NCBI RefSeq assembly: GCF_002093745.1
Contig: NZ_MTSB01000005.1
Coordinates: 248,001 to 312,000, forward strand
Source of the DNA: Pseudomonas graminis
GTDB lineage: Bacteria; Pseudomonadota; Gammaproteobacteria; Pseudomonadales; Pseudomonadaceae
Reading direction: 5' to 3'
DNA: 64,000 bases
The notes under the pieces were generated by a model. The model had not been told where the DNA came from and ran no database searches. It worked only from the letters and a program-made list of their open reading frames with translations. The translations under genes were made by a program, and so were the position numbers. Shown here piece by piece: positions 36,130-47,231 of the stretch. Position 1 is the first letter of the stretch. The number at the start of each line of letters is the position of its first letter.

Positions 36130-36153
36130 CGCTCACCGCTACCCGAGTTGACC

Positions 36154-36840
36154 ATGCAGCGCAAAGGTGACACACCTGCCAATTTCGACCTGTTTGCCGA
36201 CGCAGTGCCGCAGCCCTGCAGCGACGAACAGATAGGCCCCGGTTCATGGCTGTTCCGGGGTTTCGCGCTGCCCGTCATCGCCCGGTTGCTGGCGGACCTT
36301 CAAACCACCGTTGGCCTCGCCCCCTTTCGCCACATGCTGACACCCGGCGGCCTGAGCATGTCCGCTGCGTTGAGCAGTTGCGGGCAGTTGGGCTGGATTA
36401 CCGACCGTCATGGCTATCGCTACAGCGAAACAGACCCGCAGACCGGGCAACAGTGGCCGGCAATGCCGGACGCTTTTATGCAGCTGGCACAACGTGCCGC
36501 ACTGGCCGCAGGCTATCCAGGGTTCACGCCTGACGCCTGCCTGATCAATCGCTATGTCCCCGGCGCAAAGATGTCTCTGCATCAGGACAAGGATGAACAC
36601 GACCACCGATGGCCCGTGGTATCCGTGTCACTGGGCATCCCGGCAACGTTCCAGTTTGGTGGGCTGCAGCGCAGCGACAAGGCTCAACGTATCTCGCTGT
36701 TTCATGGGGATGTGGTGGTCTGGGGTGGCGAAGATCGCCTGCGCTTTCACGGCATTCTGCCGATCAGACAGGCTGCTCACCCACTGCTGGGTGAACAGCG
36801 TATCAACCTGACCTTTCGCAAGGCCGGCGCGGATAACTGA
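36154..36840 (+). CDS. alkB: DNA oxidative demethylase AlkB
   Basis: 228 residues. Fe(II)/2-oxoglutarate dioxygenase that removes 1-methyladenine and 3-methylcytosine from DNA. The iron triad is His143, Asp145 (LHQDKDE) and His199 (RFHGI). The 2-oxoglutarate-binding arginines are Arg216 and Arg222 (RINLTFR). YVPGAKMSLHQDKDE is the family signature. ATG at 36154; a TTG two codons upstream is in frame but less likely. Not linked to ada here. Confidence 0.92.
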   Translation: MQRKGDTPANFDLFADAVPQPCSDEQIGPGSWLFRGFALPVIARLLADLQTTVGLAPFRHMLTPGGLSMSAALSSCGQLGWITDRHGYRYSETDPQTGQQWPAMPDAFMQLAQRAALAAGYPGFTPDACLINRYVPGAKMSLHQDKDEHDHRWPVVSVSLGIPATFQFGGLQRSDKAQRISLFHGDVVVWGGEDRLRFHGILPIRQAAHPLLGEQRINLTFRKAGADN

Positions 36841-38658
36841 TCAAACGCTTTCGAGCGCTCCCGAAGTCCGCGCAAGCGCAGGGCACACAACCCGGTGCAG
36901 ATTCAGTGCGGTGTTGATGATCCCGATATGACTGAACGCCTGAGGGAAATTGCCCAGCATGCGGCCACCCTTGGGATCATATTGCTCCGCCAACAGCCCT
37001 ACGTCATTGCACAGCCCGCACAGCCGCTCGAACAGCCGCGCAGCATCATCGGCCCGGCCCAACAGCACGTAAGCATCCGCCAACCAGAACGAACACACCA
37101 GGAACGTGCCTTCACGGCCCGCCACGCCATCAACGCTGCGCTCATTGTCATAACGCAATAGCAGACCGTCCTGCATCAACGTGCGCTCGATTTGCGCGAC
37201 GGTCCCGACCACACGCGGATCCTCGGGCGGCAGAAACCCGGTCAAGACGATCTGCAACAAGCTGGCGTCAACTTCTTTTGCACCGTAGGTTTGCACAAAA
37301 CTGCCCAGCTCGGCATCGAACCCCTTGCGGCAGACATCGGCATGAATCTCATCCGCCACCTTGCGGTAATGGTTCGCCAGCGCACGATCTTCATCGTCTT
37401 CGGCAGCTTGGGCGATTTGAGTGGCGTTGCGGTCGAACGCCACCCAGGCCATGACTTTCGAATGGGTGAAATGACGTGGCTCGGAACGAATCTCCCAGAT
37501 CCCGGCGTCTGGCAAGTGCCAGATCTTTTCGAGATAGGGCATGACCACTTTGGAAATCGCCACGCTGCGCGGGTGCGGCGTCATGCCGCTTCTCAGCGCC
37601 TGGATCATGGCGTCCGCAACTTCACCGTACACGTCCAGTTGAACCTGATTGGCCGCACCATTGCCAACCCGCACTGGCAGCGAATGTTCATAGCCCGTCA
37701 GCCACGGTAATTCGTATTCCTGCAGGCGGCGCTCACCGCCCACGCCATACATGATCTGTATCTGCTCAGGATTACCCGCCACCGACCGTAACAGCCAGTC
37801 GCGCCAGGCCGTAGCCTCCTCGAAATAGCCCAGATTCATGAAGGCCAGCAGGGTCATGGTGGCGTCGCGCAGCCAGCAATAACGGTAATCCCAATTGCGC
37901 TCACCGCCCAGTTGCTCCGGCAATGACGTGGTCACTGCCGCGACAATGCCGCCGGTAGGCGCGTAGGTCATGGCCTTGAGGGTGATCAACGACCGTTTGA
38001 CCTGGGGCGTCCACTGCCCTACGTCAGGGCACCGGTCAGAAAACTCGCGCCAGTAGACTTCAGTGGTCTCCAGCGCCTGCTCGGCATCGATACCGGCACA
38101 CAAAGGCTCGAAGGATGGCTGATACGCCAGGGTAAACACCTTGCGTTCACCTTCGCTGACATGAAAATGGCTGGCGGTATGGTGATCCTGCGGGTGCAAG
38201 GCGACCGGGCTGCGCAGCACCAGCATTTCCGGCCCGGCCACTGCGGTCAATGTGTGCGCATCCCTTTTTTCGACCCACGGCACATTGCTGCCGTAATCGA
38301 AGCGGATGGCCAGATCCACACCGAACTCGACCTGCCCGCTCAACCCGACCACGATTCGCACCACATGGCCGCTGGTGTTCATGGGCATGAAATCGATCAG
38401 CATTGCGCGACCGTCGCAGGTCTCGAAAAGGGTTTCCAGAATCAGGGTGCCTTCGCGGTAGCGCCGCTCTACGGACGTCACCTCGGCGGTGGGTGCGATC
38501 TTCCAGCGACCATGATCCTCGCTGCCCAGCAGGGCGGCAAAACAGGCAGTGGAGTCGAAACGGGGGAAACATAGCCAGTCCAGCGAACCGTCACGGGCGA
38601 CCAGCGCCGCCGTCTGACAGTTGCCCAGCAACGCGTAGTCTTCGATCAGTGCAGCCAT
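36841..38658 (-). CDS. Glycoside hydrolase family 15 protein (glucoamylase/trehalase-like)
   Basis: 605 residues. N-terminal beta-sandwich (DYALLGNCQTAALVARDGSLDWLCFPRFDS, residues about 5-220), then the (alpha/alpha)6 barrel with ERNWDYRYCWLRDA and GIWEIRSEPRHFTHSKVMAW, the latter holding the expected catalytic Glu. No signal peptide, so it acts in the cytoplasm, cleaving an alpha-glucosidic bond in a glucan or trehalose. It is 81 bp downstream of a HAD phosphatase gene and two pentose-phosphate genes, so glucose release may feed that pathway. The exact substrate is unknown. Confidence 0.85.
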   Translation of the reverse strand: MAALIEDYALLGNCQTAALVARDGSLDWLCFPRFDSTACFAALLGSEDHGRWKIAPTAEVTSVERRYREGTLILETLFETCDGRAMLIDFMPMNTSGHVVRIVVGLSGQVEFGVDLAIRFDYGSNVPWVEKRDAHTLTAVAGPEMLVLRSPVALHPQDHHTASHFHVSEGERKVFTLAYQPSFEPLCAGIDAEQALETTEVYWREFSDRCPDVGQWTPQVKRSLITLKAMTYAPTGGIVAAVTTSLPEQLGGERNWDYRYCWLRDATMTLLAFMNLGYFEEATAWRDWLLRSVAGNPEQIQIMYGVGGERRLQEYELPWLTGYEHSLPVRVGNGAANQVQLDVYGEVADAMIQALRSGMTPHPRSVAISKVVMPYLEKIWHLPDAGIWEIRSEPRHFTHSKVMAWVAFDRNATQIAQAAEDDEDRALANHYRKVADEIHADVCRKGFDAELGSFVQTYGAKEVDASLLQIVLTGFLPPEDPRVVGTVAQIERTLMQDGLLLRYDNERSVDGVAGREGTFLVCSFWLADAYVLLGRADDAARLFERLCGLCNDVGLLAEQYDPKGGRMLGNFPQAFSHIGIINTALNLHRVVCPALARTSGALESV

Positions 38659-38739
38659 TCAGAAAGGCCCGTCTTGATGATGGTTCGTTACGGCCCGGCC
38701 ACCGCCATTCCTGCCGCTGGCAGCCGGTACACGGCGCGT

Positions 38740-39550
38740 TCAGGCTGGCAGAATGTAACGTTCGATGGCGTTGGCAACACCGTCCTGCTCATTGCTATCA
38801 GTAACATGGTCAGCCTGTCCCTTGACTGTCTGCCCACCCTGCCCCATTGCAATCGACACACCGGCCTTGTGAAACATCGCCACATCATTGCCGCCGTCGC
38901 CAATGGCCGCCGTGCGTGAAAGGTCTACCCCGAGGTACTCCGCCAGCGCCACGAGCGCCGAGCCCTTGTTGGCGTCCAGCGCCGTCACGTCCAGATAGTA
39001 CTTTTGCGAGCGTGCAGCCAGGGCCAGCCCTTCTATCTGCGGGTTGAGCCGGGACTCCAGGGTCTTGAGCAGTTCAAAGTCGGCGCTGGCCGCAACGATT
39101 TTGTCTACGCGATCCAGATAAGGCTCAAAGCTTTCGACCTTAACGTAATCGTACCCGAGCGCATCGCGCTCATGATCGACGTAATCGGCTTCAGGGTCGA
39201 GCAACAGCCATTGATCATCGGCGAACACCCAGATGCCGACATTCTGCCCTTTGAACAGCTCAAGACAGGTCCTGACCGCAGCTGGATCAATGCGATGCGC
39301 CGCAAGCAGGCTGCCGTCGGGGTGAGTGATGGTGCCGCCATTGAACGCCACGGTCGGCAGATCGACGCCCAGCGCCTCGATGAACTGGCGCATCGCCCTT
39401 GGCGGGCGACTGCTGGCCAGCGTGAAATGGATGCCCGCTTCGCGCAGACGCCCGATCGCGTCGATGTTGGCCTGGCTCAGGCTATGGTCATGGCGTAACA
39501 AGGTGCCATCAATGTCGGACATCAGAAATTGCACGGGTAACGAAGATGCT

Positions 39551-39558
<8 letters not shown>
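38740..39558 (-). CDS. HAD-superfamily sugar phosphatase, Cof type
   Basis: 272 residues. Motif I DIDGTLL near the N-terminus, motif II LASSRPPRAM, the C2-type cap in the middle, motif III Lys in ANKGSAL and motif IV GDGGNDVAMF. Probably dephosphorylates a sugar phosphate. I start at the ATG at 39558, preceded by GGAGG and overlapping the zwf end by 8 bp; a longer frame starts 8 codons earlier. Third gene of the gnd-zwf unit. Confidence 0.85.
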
Positions 39559-41082
<1,524 letters not shown>

Positions 41083-41083
<1 letters not shown>

Positions 41084-42057
41084 TACTTGGGTTCCTTGTG
41101 GCCACCGAATCCGAAGCGCATGGCGGACAGCATCTTGTCTGCATACGAACTGGTCTGACGAGAACGGAAGCGCGCAAACAAGGCACTGGACAGCACCGGG
41201 ACCGGCACGGCCTGCTCGATGGCAGCCTCGATGGTCCAGCGCCCTTCACCACTGTCGGCAACCGAACCGGAGAACGCATCCAGTTGCGGATCCGTTGCCA
41301 GCGCATCGGCGGTCAGGTCCAGCAGCCAGGACGAAACCACACTGCCACGACGCCATACTTCGGCAATGTCCGCGGTGTTGAGGTCAAAGCGCTGCTCGGA
41401 TGGCAGGTGTTCGGAGTTCTTCTGCTTGAGAAGATCGAAGCCTTCGGCAAAGGCCTGCATCATCCCGTACTCGATGCCATTGTGAATCATCTTCACGAAG
41501 TGACCGGACCCGGCAGGGCCTGAGTGAATGTAACCACGCTCCGCACGGTCATCTTCCGAGACTCGCCCCTTGGTACGCTCGATTGAACCCAGGCCCGGCG
41601 CCAGTGTTGCGAACAGCGGGTCCAGACGCCGAACAACGGCATCTTCGCCACCGATCATCATGCAATAACCGCGTTCAAGCCCCCAGACGCCGCCGGAGGT
41701 GCCGACATCGACGTAGTGCAGGCCTTTTTCGGTGAGTTCCTGCGCACGACGGATATCGTCTTTGTAGAAGGTGTTGCCGCCGTCAATGATCACATCGTCG
41801 GCTTCAAGCAACTGGCTGAGGGCCTGAATGGTGTCTTCGGTGGGAGCGCCAGCAGGGAGCATTACCCAGATCGCACGGGGCTTGTCGAGCGCGCCGACCA
41901 GTTCGGCCAGGTCAGCGACAGCAGTGGCCCCGTCATTGGCCAGGGCGCTGCGTGATGCCTCATCACGGTCGTACACCACGGTAGTGTGGCCGTCCAGCAT
42001 CAGACGCCGCGCAATATTGCCGCCCATGCGGCCCAGCCCAATAATCCCAAGTTGCAT
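41083..42057 (-). CDS. gnd: 6-phosphogluconate dehydrogenase, decarboxylating (short type)
   Basis: 324 residues, the short GndA/YqeC-like class rather than the 470-residue enzyme. N-terminal Rossmann motif [13 protein letters not shown], substrate motif [21 protein letters not shown] and catalytic [18 protein letters not shown]. It oxidatively decarboxylates 6-phosphogluconate to ribulose-5-phosphate; short forms often prefer NAD. SD GGGAGCACCTTC precedes the ATG. First gene of the gnd-zwf-phosphatase-GH15 unit. Confidence 0.92.
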
Positions 42058-42371
42058 GAAGGTGCTCCCAAATCATAAAAAGGTGCCTCACCTGCCGTAC
42101 AGCGCATCGACAGAATGTGAGCATGCTGGTTAGTCAAGCGAGGCGGAACGTCGGTTCCCTTGAAGGAACGGCGAAGACGATAACGCCCTCCGTTGGTGCA
42201 TTTTGTCGTGATCAAGAAACATTCGCGACAATTAAAAAGAAAAAAGTTCCAAAATCATGCAAAAGAAATCAAAATCGGTGCCGATAGAGAGGGTAAGCAG
42301 CGACGCTCACGGATCGAAAGTCATTGCCACGGACCTCTCTGAGGTTGAATCCGCCATTTGCGAGGTGAGCA
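42058..42371. other. 314-bp divergent intergenic region
   Basis: Between gnd and a small plus-strand gene. It is AT-rich around 42225-42275, a likely promoter area. I looked for a HexR-type box (TTGT-N7/8-ACAA) and found only half-sites too far apart (TTGT near 42204 and ACAA near 42230). Confidence 0.35.
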
Positions 42372-42545
42372 ATGGGTACTTTACTGCCAGCAGTTGCACC
42401 ACAAACCCTGTATGTCACGATCCGTCGCGACGAGTTGCGTTTACTGAAAGAAGAGCGCGATCAGCTTCAGCGAAAGGTCGCCCACTTGAACATGATGCTA
42501 CAGCAATCCCAACTGTCCGCGCCCGGCGCAATGATTCACGCCTGA
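42372..42545 (+). CDS. Small coiled-coil protein, 57 residues
   Basis: ATG at 42372 with GAGG six bases upstream, open to a TGA at 42543. It begins MGTLLPAVAPQ, then LYVTIRRDELRLLKEERDQLQRKV, a charged helix with a leucine heptad pattern likely to form a short coiled coil, and ends SAPGAMIHA. A longer frame over the same DNA in another register gives an Arg/Ser-rich, unconvincing product. I do not recognise a family. It sits alone between gnd and a GNAT gene. Confidence 0.6.
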   Translation: MGTLLPAVAPQTLYVTIRRDELRLLKEERDQLQRKVAHLNMMLQQSQLSAPGAMIHA

Positions 42546-42700
42546 CCACAGTTGCATTGCGATTCAAACCGCACCGCGGCAAGCCTCGATACGCTGGCTT
42601 GCCCGCCTGACCTGCTTTAAACGCCCCCGCCCTTCCCCTTGAAGAAAACGCCGCCGCAGCCCTCTATTCTCATGCCATGCAGTTCATGCGACGGCAATGG

Positions 42701-43192
42701 CTAAAGCGACTTTTGCCAGAACATTGCACGGCCCATTTCCGGGTTCAACTGATAATTGTCAAAGCCGAGCTTTCTGTAGGCACCCTGGGCAACTTCGTTA
42801 CCTTCCAGGACCTCCAGCGTCAATTTGCAGCAACCCCGCTGACGCGCAATTTCCTCAACCTTGAGCAACATCTTCTGGCTGATGCCCAACCCCCGGTATT
42901 GCGAGATGACCGCAACGTCGTGAATATTGACCAAGGGACGGCAGGTAAAGGTTGAAAAACCTTCAAAACAATTGACCAGCCCCACAGGCTCTCCGGAAAT
43001 GAAAGCCAGCACGCTGAAAGCATGCGGGCGCTTGGCGAGTTCTATGGCCAACTGTTGCCGGGTGTCGCTCGACAGAGGCCGCCCCGTACCCATGACATCC
43101 ATCGAATATTCGTTCAACACAAACCCGATCGCTTCCGCGTGTACGGGATTTGTGTAACTTGCTTGCAGTACCAGTACCTCGGGGGCTTCCAT
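42701..43192 (-). CDS. GNAT family N-acetyltransferase
   Basis: 163 residues. The acetyl-CoA-binding motif A is VAVISQYRGLGISQKMLLKVEEIA (Q/R-x-x-G-x-G/A pattern at QYRGLG), followed by the C-terminal LEVLEGNEVAQGAYRKLGFDNY typical of GNATs. Of several clustered starts I prefer the ATG at 43192, which has GAGG six bases upstream. Acceptor substrate unknown. Single gene. Confidence 0.82.
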   Translation of the reverse strand: MEAPEVLVLQASYTNPVHAEAIGFVLNEYSMDVMGTGRPLSSDTRQQLAIELAKRPHAFSVLAFISGEPVGLVNCFEGFSTFTCRPLVNIHDVAVISQYRGLGISQKMLLKVEEIARQRGCCKLTLEVLEGNEVAQGAYRKLGFDNYQLNPEMGRAMFWQKSL

Positions 43193-43808
43193 TTCCATCC
43201 TCGTCAATTCGATCAGGGTGAATCAGTAAAATCAGTCAAAAGGCGATGTATCAACACAAGCTCAATGGCTGACAGGTCTGGCCGATTCTATCCTGCCCGG
43301 ACCTTAAATGTTCCAACACAGGCGTAGGAAACCTCTCACAAACCCCAGAGATTTACCGCCAGACGCACTCAGAAAAGGCGCGACGCACCGACCATGCTCA
43401 TTCGGCCTTTCTTCCGCTGAAGGCATGCACCGAAAACGACCCGGCCCACGGTAATTGTCGAACGATCCGACGACCGGTCATGCCTGCTGCCGGCCCGGGA
43501 TTCTGCCCTTAAAGTGCGCAGCGCCCCTCGGGCCGCCTCTTGCAGCACGCCTTCCGCGTCGGCCACAAAGCCCGTTCCAGACATTCTCGGATAAAAAAGT
43601 CGAAACTTCTCCAAAACGGCCCTGTCAGGTGAATAGAGCATCTATGCTATTGGCTGACATCCGGTTATGGCGACATCACGCCGCTTTGTCACTACGCATG
43701 ATCGAAACGGGTATTGATCTTGCGTAGTGTACGTATGTGTACCCGGCCATAGGAAATGGCCAATAAAAATCAAAGTGATGCACCAAGACTGTTTAAGGGG
43801 AAAGATCG
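43193..43808. promoter_or_regulatory. 616-bp region upstream of the glgA operon
   Basis: Contains no believable gene. It must hold the promoter of the ten-gene glucan/trehalose operon. A sequence at 43602-43629 (GAAACTT, 16 bases, TCAGG) only loosely resembles an AlgU-type promoter; I list it as a weak possibility. A 90-codon minus-strand frame at 43369-43641 lacks a credible start and is not called. Confidence 0.35.
43745..43761 (+). promoter_or_regulatory. GGA-loop hairpin in the glgA leader, candidate RsmA/CsrA site
   Basis: Perfect 6-bp stem GGCCAT / ATGGCC with loop AGGAA, 47 bases before the glgA start. A second potential site is the SD itself (AAGGGGA, 43795-43801). GGA displayed in a loop is the known RsmA/CsrA binding element, and CsrA represses glycogen genes in E. 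coli. Binding here is inference. Confidence 0.45.
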
Positions 43809-45401
43809 ATGATTAGCGCCGCTGTCAAAACCCAGAAGGGAGAGAGTTTTAACCAGCCGGTTGGCGAGCTGACTCATCTGCCTATTTTTACTGCCAGCAG
43901 CCTTCCATCGCTGCAGTTGCCTGCCTCGCCTGTTCAACCGACCTTGTCTCAGGTCAACAGACGTAAAGTGCTTTTCGTGACATCGGAGCTGGCTGACCTG
44001 GTGAAAACCGGTGGGCTGGGTGATGTGTCTGCTGCATTGCCGCGGGCCATGCGCCACTTACATGACGTGCGCGTACTGATTCCTGGCTATCCGCAAGTCA
44101 TCAACAGTGGCAACCCGATTCATATCATCAGCCAGCTGGGCGGACATGCCGCGCTGCCACCGTGCAAGGTGGGTCGCATGGACATGAAAGACGGCCTTGT
44201 GATTTACGTGCTGATCTGCCCGGAACTGTACGAGCGCGAAGGCACGCCTTACGCCGACAGCACAGGTCGCGACTGGGCAGACAACCACATTCGTTTCGCG
44301 CGCCTGGGCCTGGCGGCTGCAGAGTTCGCGGCCGGTGAAGTGAAAAGCCAGTGGTGCCCGGAGCTGATACACGCCCATGACTGGCCGGCCGGCCTTGCGC
44401 CCGCCTACATGCGCTGGCGCGGGCAGGCAACGCCAAGCATTTTCACTATTCACAATCTGGCCTATCAGGGAACAGTGAGCACCGCTTCGAGCCGTGAACT
44501 GGGCATTCCTGATGAAGCGATCACCCCTGAAGGCATGGAATTCTACGGCCAGCTGTCGTTCATCAAGGCCGGCATGGCGTTCGCCAGCCATATCACCACC
44601 GTCAGCGCCACCTACGCCCATGAGATCACCACGCCTGAATTCGGCTGTGGCCTCGAAGGCTTTCTGCAAAGCAAGGCCGACAAGGGTCAGCTCAGCGGGA
44701 TTCCCAACGGGATCGATGAAAGCTGGGATGCCGCGACCGACGAACACCTGATCTGCCACTTTGCGCCCAACGAATGGACCCGCAAGGAAATCAATGCTGA
44801 CTACGTTCGCGAACTGTTCGAACTGGACGCCTCTTCAGGCCCATTGTTTGCAGTGGTTTCACGGCTTGTTTTCCAGAAGGGCCTGGACCTGACCATCGGA
44901 GTTGCCGAGCACATCGTCAACAATGGCGGGCAGATTGCGATCATCGGTCAGGGCGAGCCAGAGGAAGAAGAGGCAATGCGCGAGCTGGCTGCCCGCTTCC
45001 CGGGACGTATCAGCGTGCGCATCGGCTTCAATGAAACCGATGCACGACGCATGTTTGCCGGCAGCGATTTTCTGCTGATGCCTTCCCGCTACGAACCTTG
45101 CGGGCTCAGCCAGATGTACGCCCAGCGCTTTGGCTCGTTGCCCGTCGCGCGGAACACGGGCGGCCTGGCGGACACGATTGAAGACGGTGTCACCGGCTTT
45201 CTGTTTAACGAATCGACGGTTGAAAGCTACATCGGCGCTCTGAATCGCGCCTTTCACGTCTTCAAATACCCCGAACTGCTCAACGCCATGCGCTGCCGCG
45301 CGATGGCTGCACCCTTCAACTGGCGCCAGGCCGTGGAGCCCTACGCAGAGCTTTATCGTGACCTGTTGAAGAAAAACGTGAGTATTTCCAGCAACTACTA
45401 G
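43809..45401 (+). CDS. glgA: Glycogen synthase
   Basis: 530 residues, GT5 family. After an unusual N-terminal extension of about 50 residues comes KVLFVTSELADLVKTGGLGDVSAALP, with the nucleotide-sugar-binding KTGGL motif. The second Rossmann half has FAVVSRLVFQKGLDL and MPSRYEPCGLSQMYAQRFGSLPVARNTGGLADTI, including the catalytic Glu. It extends alpha-1,4-glucan from ADP-glucose. First gene of the operon; SD AAGGGG eight bases before the ATG. The 47-bp spacer to a GGA-loop hairpin suggests control of translation. Confidence 0.92.
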   Translation: MISAAVKTQKGESFNQPVGELTHLPIFTASSLPSLQLPASPVQPTLSQVNRRKVLFVTSELADLVKTGGLGDVSAALPRAMRHLHDVRVLIPGYPQVINSGNPIHIISQLGGHAALPPCKVGRMDMKDGLVIYVLICPELYEREGTPYADSTGRDWADNHIRFARLGLAAAEFAAGEVKSQWCPELIHAHDWPAGLAPAYMRWRGQATPSIFTIHNLAYQGTVSTASSRELGIPDEAITPEGMEFYGQLSFIKAGMAFASHITTVSATYAHEITTPEFGCGLEGFLQSKADKGQLSGIPNGIDESWDAATDEHLICHFAPNEWTRKEINADYVRELFELDASSGPLFAVVSRLVFQKGLDLTIGVAEHIVNNGGQIAIIGQGEPEEEEAMRELAARFPGRISVRIGFNETDARRMFAGSDFLLMPSRYEPCGLSQMYAQRFGSLPVARNTGGLADTIEDGVTGFLFNESTVESYIGALNRAFHVFKYPELLNAMRCRAMAAPFNWRQAVEPYAELYRDLLKKNVSISSNY

Positions 45402-45416
45402 GTTAAGGATCAACGG

Positions 45417-47231
45417 ATGCCCCCGCGTACAGAAGAGAACTGGCGCCACGGCGCCCTTTTGTTGAACTCGGAAAACACCCGGTTTGCCCTCTGGGCGCCG
45501 GATGCCTCACATGTAAGCGTTGAATTGCAGGACGGTCAGTCTCTGGCCATGCAGCAGAAGCCGGAAGGCTGGTTTGTTCTGGAAGCTCCCTGCAAGGCGG
45601 GTACGCGGTACCGCTTTAACATTGATGGAAAGCTTGAGGTGCCAGACCCGGCATCGCGTGCGCAGGTCGACGATGTTCATTCCCAGAGCCTCGTCGTCGA
45701 CCCCAACGCTTATTCGTGGCAACACACCGCCTGGAAAGGCCGCGCTTGGCATGAGGCCGTTATCTACGAGCTGCATGTCGGTGCAATGGGCGGTTACGCC
45801 GGCGTCGAGAAACACCTGCCCCGCCTCGCTGCACTGGGCATCACTGCCATAGAACTGATGCCACTGGCGCAATTCCCCGGTGATCGCAACTGGGGCTATG
45901 ACGGCGTTCTTCACTACGCGCCGCAATCATCGTATGGCACGCCTGAACAACTCAAACACCTGATCGACACCGCTCACGGCCTGGGCCTCATGGTGATTCT
46001 GGACGTGGTGTACAACCACTTTGGTCCGGACGGCAATTACCTGGGCAGTTACGCCAAAGAGTTTTTCCGCAGCGACCTGCACACACCGTGGGGCGACGCC
46101 ATTGATTTCCGTCGCCCGCAGGTGCGCGACTTTTTCGTCGACAACGCACTGATGTGGCTGCTCGAATACCGTATCGACGGGCTGCGTATGGACGCCGTTC
46201 ATGCCATTCGCGACGAGACCTTCCTGCCCGAATTCGCAACCCGCGTGCGTGCGCAGATCGAACCGTCTAGACACGTCTGGCTGAACCTGGAAAACGAATT
46301 CAATCAGGCTAGCCTGCTCGACAAAGGTTTTGATGCGCAGTGGGACGATGACGGGCACAACACTCTGCACGTACTGCTGACCGGCGAAACCGACGCCTAT
46401 TATTCGGATTTTGCGAAAGAGCCGACGCAGAAACTTGCACGTCTGCTCAGCGAGGGTTTTGTCTATCAGGGCGAAGCGACTCGTCACGGGCATACCCGGG
46501 GCGAGCCCAGCGGTCATCTTCCGCCAAGTGCCTTTGTGCTGTTTCTTCAGAACCATGATCAGATTGGCAACCGGGCATTAGGTGAGCGCCTGCCACAGCT
46601 CTGCTCGCCCGCCGCACTCAAGGCGGCCACCACCCTGCTGTTGCTTTCGCCCATGATTCCGCTGATGTTCATGGGTGACGAGTGGGCGGCGAGCGAGCCT
46701 TTCCTGTTCTTTACCAGCCATCACGGCGAACTGGCCGATGCGGTACGTGAAGGCCGTCGCAAGGAGTTTGCCGACTTTGCAGCGTTTGCGGACCCGGAAA
46801 AGCGCGAGCATATTCCAGACCCTAACGACATCAAGACCTTCGAGGCGTCACGCCCTGCTTTTGCGGCAGTGGACCTGGAAACCGACAAAGGACTGGATCA
46901 CCGTCACTGGGTCGATTTCTACACCCGGCTATTGGCCCTGCGCCACCAGGAAATCATCCCCCGGCTGCCCGGCGCACGCTTCCTGGACACCCGCGTGGTG
47001 GGCGACAAGGCGGTCAGCGCACGCTGGACGCTGGGCGATGGCAGCGTGCTGTGCATCGACCTGAACCTCAGCGAAAACGCCGTTACCGCGCCGCGTTCCA
47101 AAGAGGCCCGGGTGATTTTCTCCAGCGCCGGCAAATCGTCCGAACTTTCCTCGTCAGGCATCCTCAATCCTTACACGGCCGTTGTCAGCCTGAAAGCAAG
47201 TGATGTTCTGGAGGAACAGGATGAACAATGA
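45417..47231 (+). CDS. treZ: Malto-oligosyltrehalose trehalohydrolase
   Basis: 604 residues, GH13. The N-terminal CBM48-like domain (residues 1-105) includes FALWAPDASHVSVELQ. The barrel carries VIYELHVGAMG, WGYDGVLHYAPQSSYG, the nucleophile Asp in GLRMDAVHAIRDE, the acid Glu in LNLENEF and FLQNHDQIGNRA. It releases free trehalose from the maltooligosyl-trehalose made by TreY. Fifteen bases after glgA; overlaps malQ by 11 bp. Confidence 0.92.
   Translation: MPPRTEENWRHGALLLNSENTRFALWAPDASHVSVELQDGQSLAMQQKPEGWFVLEAPCKAGTRYRFNIDGKLEVPDPASRAQVDDVHSQSLVVDPNAYSWQHTAWKGRAWHEAVIYELHVGAMGGYAGVEKHLPRLAALGITAIELMPLAQFPGDRNWGYDGVLHYAPQSSYGTPEQLKHLIDTAHGLGLMVILDVVYNHFGPDGNYLGSYAKEFFRSDLHTPWGDAIDFRRPQVRDFFVDNALMWLLEYRIDGLRMDAVHAIRDETFLPEFATRVRAQIEPSRHVWLNLENEFNQASLLDKGFDAQWDDDGHNTLHVLLTGETDAYYSDFAKEPTQKLARLLSEGFVYQGEATRHGHTRGEPSGHLPPSAFVLFLQNHDQIGNRALGERLPQLCSPAALKAATTLLLLSPMIPLMFMGDEWAASEPFLFFTSHHGELADAVREGRRKEFADFAAFADPEKREHIPDPNDIKTFEASRPAFAAVDLETDKGLDHRHWVDFYTRLLALRHQEIIPRLPGARFLDTRVVGDKAVSARWTLGDGSVLCIDLNLSENAVTAPRSKEARVIFSSAGKSSELSSSGILNPYTAVVSLKASDVLEEQDEQ

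Noticed and set aside
42257..42610. 117-codon plus-strand frame over the small coiled-coil gene
   Set aside because: Lacks an SD and becomes Arg/Ser-rich where it overlaps the better supported 57-residue frame in another register.
43369..43641. 90-codon minus-strand frame in the region before glgA
   Set aside because: Poor ribosome site, Arg/Ser-rich composition typical of chance frames in GC-rich DNA.
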